Assembly (NCBI GenBank): GCA_025594325.1 | Contig: JANHCV010000015.1 | Span: forward strand, 248,001 to 312,000 | Source: Blastocladiella emersonii ATCC 22665 | Lineage: Eukaryota > Blastocladiomycota > Blastocladiomycetes > Blastocladiales > Blastocladiaceae | Length of the DNA: 64,000 nt | Direction: 5' to 3' | In this document: positions 22,337 to 30,418 of the stretch, one piece after another | Layout of the letters: every line of letters begins with the position of its first letter | How positions within the stretch are numbered: position 1 is the first letter of the stretch | Program-made: the position numbers and the translations under genes | The notes under the pieces: generated by a model | Seen by the model: only the letters and a program-made list of their open reading frames with translations | What the model was told of the DNA's origin: nothing | The model's database searches: none

Positions 22337-24128
22337 CTACTCCTCGGCGACCGAGCGCAGCGGGTCCGCGGCGGGCACGTCGCCGAGCGCGTCGGGCGAC
22401 TTGACCACGGCGGCAAACGACGGCAGGTCGCCCTGGTTGATGGCCTGCGCGATGGGCGCCTCGGCCACGTGCTCGCGCGGCACCTCGCCCGCCGCGCCCT
22501 TGCCGCGCGACTCGGGCGTGTGCTCGCCCTGCTCGTCGGCCGTCGGGAACGGCGCCATGGCCCGCTTGTCGGCCGACCCGAACGGGTAGTACTGCGCGAC
22601 GTGCGCGGGGCCCGGCGGCGTCGCGGCCGCCGACGTCGAGGGGCCCGTCACCTTAGACTGGTCGGCCTTGGACACGTTCTTGGGCGGCGGCAGCGGCGCC
22701 TCGGGCTTGGGCTTCGCCTCCTGCGGGGCTGGGTGCGGCGCGTCGGCGGCCATCTTGGCGTCGTCGTCCGCGAGCGCGCCGGGCGTCGGGGTGCCGTGGC
22801 CCTGCATGACGACGAGGTCGAACTCGGCGCCCTCCTCGCCCATGTCGCGCACCTTGTCCTCGACGTCCGCGACAAACTCGTCGGTCGCGCGCTCGACGCG
22901 GTCGACGACCTCGCCGACCTCCTTGGCCATCTCGGTCTGCGCGTCGCGGACCGCGCGCGCGGGAGCCGACCCAGCGACGGCCGCGAGCGACCCGCGCACC
23001 GTCTCGATGCCGCGCTCGGCCTGCTCGACGGCCACCTCGGCGCCGTGCAGCGCGCGCACCTCGACCGATGTCAGCACGTCCTGCGCCGCGTGCACGACCT
23101 GGCCGGGCACCGCAATCGCGCGGTCGCGCAGCACCTCCATCTCGTGCGCCACCAGGTCCTTGGCCGCGCCCACGTACGACATGGCCGTGTGCTCGGCCGA
23201 CTCGATCGCGTGCCACGACGCGTCCACGAGCTGGTGCGCGATCGATGACAGGTACGACTCGGTCGCCTGCGCCGTCTCGCCCGCCTGCGCCGCCGTCTCC
23301 ATGGCCGCGCCCGTCGCGGCAGCGGCGGTGTCGGCGGCCTTGTTCGACGCCGTGGTCGCGGCAAAACGAGCCGTCTGCGCCGCCGACGACGCCGTGGCCT
23401 GGGCGCTACCAGCCGCCGAGACGGCCGTGTCGCGAGCAGCGGTACCCGCCGACATGGCCGTGTCGCGCGCAACAGTGCCGGCCGACATGGCCGTGTCGCG
23501 CGCCGCGGCGCCCGCGTCCTTGGCGGTCCCGGCAGCCGAGCGCGTAGCCGCCTTGGTAGACTCGGCCGCCGAGACACCGGCGCCCTTGGCCGCGTCGGCC
23601 ACCTTGCGCGCCGCCGTCGTGGTCTCGGAACCGGGCGTGTCGGACGCGAACGGCGAGACGGTCTCTACACGGTGAGGAGTGGATAGTGGTGAGACATCAG
23701 GTTCGTTATCACACCACCGACACGACGCGTGAGAGACGCGTACCGAGCATCTTCTCGAGCACCTCCTCGGCGTGCGCGAGCCCGGCGCGCGCCTTGGCCT
23801 GGATGCCCGACTCTTCGACCGCCTTGGCCGTGCTCGGGTCCGCGGCCGCCGACGTGCCCATCGACTCGGGGTACACGTCGACGTAGTCGCCGAGCGCGCC
23901 CGACAGCACGTCGGCCACGGCCTTGCGCACGCGCCCGACCATGCCCGCGGGCGGCGCCTCGGGCTCGTCGATACCCGCGTTCGGGTCGCCGGGCACCGTG
24001 TCGTCGAGCGTGCGCGGGAACCCAGCGCGGCGAAGGCGGTCCGCCGGCAGGTCCTCCTCGGACGGGATGCCCGCGCCGCTCGTCGTCTTGGTCGAGAGCT
24101 GTTTGGTGGGATCGGTTGGGGTGGACAT
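22337..24128 (-). CDS. LEA-like amphipathic-helix protein
   Basis: Two exons (24128-23744, 23664-22337; intron 79 nt) give 570 residues. The centre (about 130-330) is a run of 11-residue amphipathic repeats (AKDAGAAARDTAMSAGTVARD...), like group-3 late-embryogenesis-abundant proteins or lipid-droplet/apolipoprotein helices. It continues into Ala/Val/Glu-rich coiled segments. The N-terminus is polar and disordered, and the C-terminus is Pro-rich (QEAKPKPEAPLPPPKNV) with an acidic end. No signal peptide. Such proteins protect against desiccation or coat membranes; which applies here is unknown. A TATA-like AATAAAAAG lies about 80 bp upstream and a GTGTGGCGCAACGCG element about 200 bp upstream. 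Confidence 0.6.
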
Positions 24129-24433
24129 TTTGGGTGGGTGTGGTGGGTGAGGGGGTTGAGGTCTCAAGGGGAGAGCGGAAGAAGGGACCGCGGAGGGACC
24201 GCCGCCCTTTTTATTGCGCCGGATCAACGCGAGACTGCGCAGCAACAGCAGCAGGTGGCCGCCCGCTTGCCGATGCGGGAAGCGCGAACGCGTGGCGCGG
24301 TCGAGACCGCGCGTTCGGCACGCGTGTGGCGCAACGCGACCGCGTGGCCGTGACTCTCGCGGAGTCGTTTCCACCTCACAGTTGTTGTTTAAACTTGACT
24401 CGGAAATTCGGATTTATCGAGCCAACATTCACG
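24129..24433. other. Promoter region of the LEA-like gene
   Basis: Non-coding. It holds a TATA-like AATAAAAAG (minus strand, near 24205-24215) and the recurrent element GTGTGGCGCAACGCG at 24324-24338. The 3' end of the next F-box-like copy abuts it. Confidence 0.45.
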
Positions 24434-26488
24434 TCAATAGCCCGTGTTGCTCCCGAGGAACCCCTCGGGGAACACGCAGCGCACGATACTCGCGTCGCCC
24501 TCGCGCACATGGAGAAGGAGCTCGGCGAAGCAAGCAGGAGCGTGGTCCGCGGCCGCTCGAAGCACCGCTTCCGCGAGGGCCAGCTCGCGCTTGGTGTCCT
24601 CGTCTCGCGGGTCAATAAGCTCAAGCACGGTCCGGCACAAGACGCCCATCGGCTCGACGATTCGCTCGACCAAGTGCGCGTCGTCCTTGTCCACGACCTC
24701 GACCGGGCACGACGCGAGGAAGCTGCGCCATGCGGGGACGACGTGGTCGTTGTGAAGCAGCGCGCGGCCCTGGAACTGGTCGCGCCACGCCCAGGTCCGC
24801 AGCGAGCACTCGCTTGACACGGCGACCAGGAACGCAACGTACAGGGTGGACCAGCGAGTGCGACTTGTTTCGTCAGAACCAGCGGAAACCAGTTGCTCGA
24901 GTGAGGGAGAAGAGGCGCCGGCATCGGCAAGAACCGGGACCAGAGTGGTCGCAAGCGCGCCGAGCAGGTCCTCGTCGTACACGTTATCGTCCTCGAGCAA
25001 GAGCTCGAGTAGCCGGTCAGCGATCGCGACGCGGGCCTCGGTGCTGCCAATCCCGAGCGAATCGAGCATGATGCCAAACGTGCGGTCAGCGAACGCGTCC
25101 AGGTGCTCGACCACAAGTTTGACCGTCGCCAAGTACCCGCACCGTTGGATAGCGACTGAGATGAGCTGCGAGAAAGTCTTCGGGGCGTCCGAGTAGCTTC
25201 CCGACACTGCGCGCAGCATGAGGCCGAGCAGCTCCTGCAGGTCGCCGCCCTGTGCGCCCAGAAGCAGGCGATCGAACCCGTCCTCTGAGCAATCCATTTC
25301 CAAGAACCGGGTTACAAAGGTGGCCCAGTACTTGAACTCGGCGAGCCAGGACCACGCTTGCGCGAACGCGAAGATGGGCTCGACGTGGTCCTCGTCGATC
25401 CAACGGAGCATCGTACAACAGATCATGTTGCGCTGGACCTCGTCAGTCAGATCGGCGAGCCGAGCGCGATCGTACTTTTCGAACACGAGGAGTAAGTCGT
25501 CCGATCTAAAGCGGGCCGGGCTGAGGTACATTGAGACGGCCATGCACGGCGTGCGGCCCCAGTCGTCCGTCGCGATACGCGGAGACCAGCCACGGGCCGC
25601 GAGCCAGTCAAGCACGCGACAGCAGTCTTTGAGCTCGCAGTTGTCGATGCGCTCGAGAAAGGCCGAGTAGACGCACGGAGTCTCGAGTAGAGCCATGATC
25701 GCGCCGGGGCGCGGGTGGTGCGCGAAGACAGCTTCGAGTGCATCGAGGTTCATGTGCATGGCGGCCGAGATGGCGACAACCGCGAAAAACTCGACGCGAG
25801 GCACTTCCTCGGTGACCATGGCCTGCTGCTGCAGCGCACACCACAACTCCTCGAGCTCGTACTGGAAATCGGCGGTCCGGTCCGGGATCCACTCGAGCAT
25901 CTTTTGCAGCGGAGCGCACGCTTCGAGGGCAAGCGCGGAAAGGGTGCGAACCAGAGACGCGAGCGCGTGGTTGAGAGATGGCAAGTCACTGGTCGATTCG
26001 AAGTAGAGCGCGAGGGACATGGCATCGATGGCGTGGCCTTCCTTGACACCCTCGGGAGGTCGAGGCACGGCGACCCCGCCGATTGTCGGATCCACGAGCG
26101 CGCGCTGCTGTGCGTCGGAGATGCGTCGGAAGGACCGTAGAAGCGCGTCAAATAGCTGTGTAGTGAGGGCAGGACGTGCGAGTCCACCAAAAGAACCCTG
26201 TAGCGCGATCGAGGCACTCGCGCACCGAGCAACGGCAGACGCGCGCTCGGGGATGCAGTCGGTCAAGAGACGACCTTCGGGTACGGCCTCGCGAAGCAGA
26301 TCCGAAAGAGGACCGCCAGCGCGATTGAACCAGGCGAGGAGGAGCACTGGGTGGTCCACGGCTGCAGCTGAGAGAACTCGCGATGCGCCGACGATCCGAG
26401 ACGCGGGCGCACTGAGTGCAACGATCAGCGCCACTGCGACTTCAGGAAGTGCTGCAAGGTTTATGCTAGGGTTATTCATTTGATGCAT
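24434..26488 (-). CDS. F-box-like / alpha-solenoid family protein, copy 4
   Basis: A complete 684-residue member in one exon. It starts MHQMNN, matching the conserved leader. The F-box-like segment is LPEVAVALIVALSAPASRIV then GASRVLSAAAVDHPVLLLAWFNRA (about residues 13-60). Core signatures are EAVFAHHPRPGAIMALL (about 255-270) and CRVLDWLAARGWSP (about 290-305). The C-terminal block RAAADHAPACFAELLLHVREGD and FPEGFL is present. It lies tail-on to the LEA-like gene and head-on to a C-terminal remnant at 26.7 kb. The upstream element GTGTGGCGCAACGCG is at 26593-26607. Function unknown beyond the F-box resemblance. Confidence 0.75.
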   Translation of the reverse strand: MHQMNNPSINLAALPEVAVALIVALSAPASRIVGASRVLSAAAVDHPVLLLAWFNRAGGPLSDLLREAVPEGRLLTDCIPERASAVARCASASIALQGSFGGLARPALTTQLFDALLRSFRRISDAQQRALVDPTIGGVAVPRPPEGVKEGHAIDAMSLALYFESTSDLPSLNHALASLVRTLSALALEACAPLQKMLEWIPDRTADFQYELEELWCALQQQAMVTEEVPRVEFFAVVAISAAMHMNLDALEAVFAHHPRPGAIMALLETPCVYSAFLERIDNCELKDCCRVLDWLAARGWSPRIATDDWGRTPCMAVSMYLSPARFRSDDLLLVFEKYDRARLADLTDEVQRNMICCTMLRWIDEDHVEPIFAFAQAWSWLAEFKYWATFVTRFLEMDCSEDGFDRLLLGAQGGDLQELLGLMLRAVSGSYSDAPKTFSQLISVAIQRCGYLATVKLVVEHLDAFADRTFGIMLDSLGIGSTEARVAIADRLLELLLEDDNVYDEDLLGALATTLVPVLADAGASSPSLEQLVSAGSDETSRTRWSTLYVAFLVAVSSECSLRTWAWRDQFQGRALLHNDHVVPAWRSFLASCPVEVVDKDDAHLVERIVEPMGVLCRTVLELIDPRDEDTKRELALAEAVLRAAADHAPACFAELLLHVREGDASIVRCVFPEGFLGSNTGY

Positions 26489-26592
26489 CGGATCGCGATC
26501 GCTGTTGCGGGAGACGGGAGAGAGAGCATTTTGTGGCGCGCCGCTGCGCTCTCACCGCCACCGGCCTCGACAGAGTTGACAGCCTCGGCAGC

Positions 26593-26607
26593 GTGTGGCG
26601 CAACGCG
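26593..26607. promoter_or_regulatory. GTGTGGCGCAACGCG element upstream of copy 4
   Basis: Lies about 105 bp upstream of the start codon at 26488. Identical to the words at 46182-46196 and 24324-24338. Confidence 0.45.
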
Positions 26608-26728
26608 TCTTGCACATCAGCCGAGAGACGAGAGACATAAAGCCTCGACGCCGCACTCGCTCAAAACACTGTTGGTCCAGCTGGAGTGCGTAAAGAAACA
26701 AATATTTTTACTCCAACTGCGGCTTGGA

Positions 26729-27331
26729 TCACCACTCGGGTCCCTCCCACACACCCTCCTTGCAGTCCGCAATCCACATCGCGCGGAGCTCGTCGTCCGC
26801 CACGCACTCGTCCCACCACATGTTGACGTATGTGTCGATCGAGTTTTTGGGGAAGAGGTGCTCGAGATCAAGAAGGGCCGTCAGTTCCATGTCGCAGTGG
26901 TGGATGACAAGCTCTGCAAGTCGAGCTGGAGCGTGCGCTGCCGCGGCGCGAAGCATGTTCGACGCCAAAGCGTGCTTCCACGCGGCTTCGTGGTCTTGAG
27001 TGCTCGGTTTGTGATGCGCGACGATTCTGTGAAGGAAATCCACCGCCTCTTCAGTCCAAAGGAGGAAATCCTCGTCGGTGAAGTCGACGGCCTTGGGCGG
27101 GCACACGGAGAGGAACGCGGTCCACGATTGGACAATTTGGTCCGCGTGATGAGGCAGGAGCATCGCCTGAGCTTGGTCGGTAGGCGGCTCGCACGCCTTC
27201 CACAAGTCGTCGCCAATACAAGTAATGAGGAACCCTGCACAAATGCAGAAATAGTCCAGGAACGGACGTGAGTTTCCATGGCGGCCTGCATGAGAAAGCG
27301 TGGGAGGATACTTTGACGCCGCCAGCCTCAA
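26729..27331 (-). pseudogene. C-terminal remnant of an F-box-like family gene
   Basis: The open frame codes the family C-terminal third only: SWTAFLSVCPPKAVDFTDEDFLLW, MLRAAAAHAPARLAELVIHH, LFPKNSIDTYVNMWWDE. It aligns with the end of the next copy (27382-29514), including the YVNxWWDE tail that those two share. The F-box-like region and core are missing, and the first ~40 residues of the frame (MRLAASKYPPTLSHAGRHG) do not match the family. I read it as a 5'-truncated copy left by a duplication or deletion. Confidence 0.65.
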
Positions 27332-27381
27332 TCAACTTGAAGTTTGAGCGGTATATTATACATTCAGACCCAACCGTGTGC

Positions 27382-29514
27382 TCAATCGCCCCCGTTGGTC
27401 CAATCCTCGAAAACCATGCGGCGGAACTCTTCGTCTTCCATTTGCTCATCCCACCAGCGGTTCACGTACGCGTCAAGCGAACGCTCCGGGAAGAGATACT
27501 GCAGGTTGACGAGGGAGAAGAGTCCGTCTTGGCACTGGAGAATCACGAATTCTGCAAAGCGCGAAGGAGAATGGGATGCCGCACCACGGATTATGCCGCG
27601 CGCCAAGGCGCTCTTGCGCTCGCTCGTGTGGGTCTCAGGCCCAATCAAGGAAATTTCCCACGCTGAGCGGTAGACTGCGACCATTTCTTCGCGCGTCCAC
27701 CAGAGCAGGTTTTCGTCGGTGTGGTCGACGGCGTGAGGTGGACACAGTGAAAGAAACGAGGTCCAAGCGGGAACGATTTGGTTGCCAACTGACGCCAACA
27801 AATCGAGGTCGTTGTTGGCTAGTTTCTCGGTTTGGCGGATGCATGTGCTCGCGGTTGTGAGAAATGCAGCATAGATGGTGGAATACTGCGTGTGGCTCGC
27901 TTCGCCCGCGCTAATCAAGCTCGTGAGATGATCACTGGCATTTGGGTTCAGGAACAAAGGGAGCAGGAGTATTGCTAGCGCCTCAAGCAAGTAAGGATAG
28001 CTTGCAGTTGGGTCGTTGCGAAGAATACCAATGAGGCGTTTTGCGAGTACGATCCGGGACTCGAAATCGCCCAAGCCGAGACGATTGAGATCGATAGCAA
28101 ACTCGCTGTCAGCAAATGTCGCGAGCCTGTGGGACACCAGCTCGAGAGCACCCGGCAATCCGCACCGTTCGACCGCGAACGTGATTATCCGCAAGTACAT
28201 TTCCCGCCAATCCGAGTACTTCTCGGACACGTTGTCAAGCAACTCTTTAAGGAGCTGCCCGAGCTCGGCGCCTTCCTTGTCAAGCATGAGTGGGCGCAAA
28301 TCGGTCTCTGAGAGATCTGCTCCGAGGAGATATCTCACATTCTGCGACCAATATTCAATTTCAGCGACCCATGGCCACGCGCGAGAAACCGCAACAGCAG
28401 GTACAACGTGGCCCGCTTCGACCCACAGGCCCAGCTCTCTGCAAAACAGTTGGCGCTGCATCTCGTCAAGTTGTTCGTTGAGGCGAGTGCGATCGTAAGT
28501 GTCAAATATGAATAAAAACGTGTCCAAATCGACTTCCTCTGGAGAGAAGTAGCTTGAGATAGCCAGGTACGGAGGATGTCGATCATTCGCTGTGGGGTTG
28601 CGGGGTTTCCAGCCTTGGCCTTGCAGCCAGTTGAGGAGCCGGCAAGTCGCCTCGAGTGAATTCGCGTCAATGCTTGGCAGGAACGCGCCGTAAACTCGAG
28701 GCATCGCAAGAACGTCAATGATCGAGTTTGGCCGCGGGTGCCGTTGAACAGCAATTTCAAGAGCGTCTTGGTTCCAGTGGATTGCTGCTAAGCTTGCAAG
28801 GAAGGTCAAGAAATCAACCCCAGACGGTGCATCGAGGCCGTTTGCGCTTTGCGAGAGGTTCGAGAGGGCTTCCTGCATCCGAAAAGTGCGGTCCGGCACC
28901 ACACCCGCCAGGGCTCTGATAGTGAAGCGCACTTCGAGCATGAGAACGGGAAGCGAGCTGAGCAGCTCCGTGAGCGCAAAGTCGAGCGCGATTGTATCGC
29001 GTGTTGCCTCAAAGTACAGGGTAAGGCTAATCGCGTCAGTGAAGCGCTTCGTCACCGCCGTGTGAAGACTTGGCAAGGTTCTGGCGCCAAGAAAATGATT
29101 AGCGAGCGCGCGCTGCTGAGTGGCCGTAAGGTGCGAACATGACCGCATGAACGCGCGGAACATAGTGAGATGGAGCGGAGGGCGAACAAATGCGTCAGAT
29201 ACGTTTAGACCTCGAAGCGCATTCGCCGCCATGGCACATAGTGCGGCAGCCGATGGGCTGCTGGGATATTCGTAGAGCGCAATCTCTTTCTCAACGGCTT
29301 CAAGCAACGGACTCGACAAGCTCGCCCCAACGCGTTCAAACCATACAAGCAAAGGGCGCTGATAACCGCGCGCGAGGTCCGCAAAGTTGCGGGACGCGCT
29401 CAGGATCCGCGAGGCGGGCGCGCAGAGGGCAATGACACACTCAAAAAGATCGTCCGGGAGCAAGGCAAGATTCGGGGATAAATTCGCGTTCATGATCAAC
29501 TTCATTCGATTCAT
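27382..29514 (-). CDS. F-box-like / alpha-solenoid family protein, copy 5
   Basis: A 710-residue single-exon member. The start at 29514 (MNRMKLIMN) is chosen by the conserved leader; the frame extends 45 codons further up without family similarity. The F-box-like segment is LPDDLFECVIALCAPASRIL then SASRNFADLARG. Core signatures are EIAVQRHPRPNSIIDVL and CRLLNWLQGQGWKP. The C-terminus extends past the usual end with YVNRWWDEQMEDEEFRRM. Only about 137 bp separate its start codon from the left end of the integrated virus-like element at 29652, so its promoter was probably split or replaced by that insertion. Confidence 0.75.
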   Translation of the reverse strand: MNRMKLIMNANLSPNLALLPDDLFECVIALCAPASRILSASRNFADLARGYQRPLLVWFERVGASLSSPLLEAVEKEIALYEYPSSPSAAALCAMAANALRGLNVSDAFVRPPLHLTMFRAFMRSCSHLTATQQRALANHFLGARTLPSLHTAVTKRFTDAISLTLYFEATRDTIALDFALTELLSSLPVLMLEVRFTIRALAGVVPDRTFRMQEALSNLSQSANGLDAPSGVDFLTFLASLAAIHWNQDALEIAVQRHPRPNSIIDVLAMPRVYGAFLPSIDANSLEATCRLLNWLQGQGWKPRNPTANDRHPPYLAISSYFSPEEVDLDTFLFIFDTYDRTRLNEQLDEMQRQLFCRELGLWVEAGHVVPAVAVSRAWPWVAEIEYWSQNVRYLLGADLSETDLRPLMLDKEGAELGQLLKELLDNVSEKYSDWREMYLRIITFAVERCGLPGALELVSHRLATFADSEFAIDLNRLGLGDFESRIVLAKRLIGILRNDPTASYPYLLEALAILLLPLFLNPNASDHLTSLISAGEASHTQYSTIYAAFLTTASTCIRQTEKLANNDLDLLASVGNQIVPAWTSFLSLCPPHAVDHTDENLLWWTREEMVAVYRSAWEISLIGPETHTSERKSALARGIIRGAASHSPSRFAEFVILQCQDGLFSLVNLQYLFPERSLDAYVNRWWDEQMEDEEFRRMVFEDWTNGGD

Positions 29515-29646
29515 GGAGCCGAGTGGAGCTGCGGGAGAGAGAGCGCGCTTTGGGGCACGCCGCCGATTTTTCACTGGCCGGGCTGGACGCGTTGTCGCCG
29601 TGGTCACCACCTCGCTTCCCTGACCACATAGTGTGCTCTGACCGAC

Positions 29647-29651
29647 CACCG
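29647..29651. repeat. Left target-site duplication CACCG
   Basis: CACCG directly precedes the left tip (TGCCGTATCC...) and recurs right after the right tip at 43837-43841. Five bp is typical for retroviral-type integrase products. Confidence 0.75.
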
Positions 29652-29678
29652 TGCCGTATCCCTTAAGGGATACGGCAC
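29651..29678. repeat. Perfect 28-bp terminal palindrome, left tip
   Basis: Half-site GTGCCGTATCCC, a TTAA centre, then the exact complement of the half-site. 26 bp lie inside the element; the outermost G belongs to the CACCG duplication. Confidence 0.85.
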
Positions 29679-30257
29679 ACGGCTGCCCTTAGGGACTTCG
29701 CCTCTGGACTCTATCCACCCGGGCTAACCCACGTGATATCTCATTGCTTACCCCGAGTGACTCATAATGAATATAGCGATATCCTCAGGGATTTCGCCAC
29801 CCGGATCGGAGGCCGAAGGCCGAAGCAGGTGGGCGGGAGGGTGGGTGGAAGGGAGGGGCGAGCGGTCCAGGAGTGAGTCCCTGACCTGACCCCTGAGCCC
29901 GTCCCTAACCAACCCCTTGGGCTGACCATTGCTTACCCCGAGCGGTCGGCGGCGGCCGGCGAGCGCAGCGAGACGAAGAGCAGCGCAGCTGCGGCTACCC
30001 ACTGACAGAGTTCCCTGGTCTGGTCCCTGAGCACAGCTGCAAGTCGATCTGTGAGCAGTCCCCGAGCCAGTCCCTGAGCCCGTCCCTGACCACCTGCTGC
30101 AAGCGACTGCTATGAAGCCGTTCACCGTAAAAGTTCCACTTTTCGCTCAAAAACAGGTAGGTATATATATACACTGCCCCTTTTTGAGCGAAAAGTGGAA
30201 CTTTTCAGAGACAAGAGGTCAGGGTACGGGGGTCAGGGCAGGGGAGCGTCTTAGCAG
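29652..30257. repeat. Left terminal inverted repeat, 606 bp
   Basis: Matches the reverse complement of 43231-43836, with one C/T difference noticed near 29694. It contains the terminal palindrome, runs of CAGGGAC/CCCTGA words and the internal hairpin at 30129-30205. A 125-codon open frame is present in both copies but is low-complexity and probably not a gene. Confidence 0.9.
30129..30205. promoter_or_regulatory. 25-bp-arm hairpin with TATATATATA loop (left repeat)
   Basis: Arms AAAAGTTCCACTTTTCGCTC(AAAAA) at 30129-30153 and their exact complement at 30181-30205 enclose a 27-nt spacer with a TATATATATA core. It could be a cruciform origin, a bidirectional promoter or a recombinase site. Confidence 0.7.
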
Positions 30258-30395
30258 CATCAATGTATTAATCAAAGACAAAGGGTCAGGGTACGGGGGG
30301 TCAGGGCAGGGGAGCGTCTTAGCAGCATCAATGTATTAATCAAAGACAAAGGGTCAGGGTACGGGGGGTCAGGGCAGGGGAGCGTCTTAGCAGGC
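30217..30395. repeat. 67-68-bp direct repeat, about 2.6 copies
   Basis: The unit begins GGTCAGGGTACGGGGG and ends with CATCAATGTATTAATCAAAG. Copies start at 30217, 30284 and 30352. The first overlaps the inner edge of the terminal repeat, and the array ends at the stop codon of the primase-helicase gene. Confidence 0.8.
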
Positions 30396-30418
30396 ATTGT
30401 GGCAGGTTGTGGACTGTC

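Noticed and set aside
29748-30125. 125-codon open frame present in both terminal repeats (also 43363-43740)
   Set aside because: Composition follows the CAGGGAC-type repeat words, no viral start motif precedes it, and its identity in both copies is explained by the inverted repeat itself.
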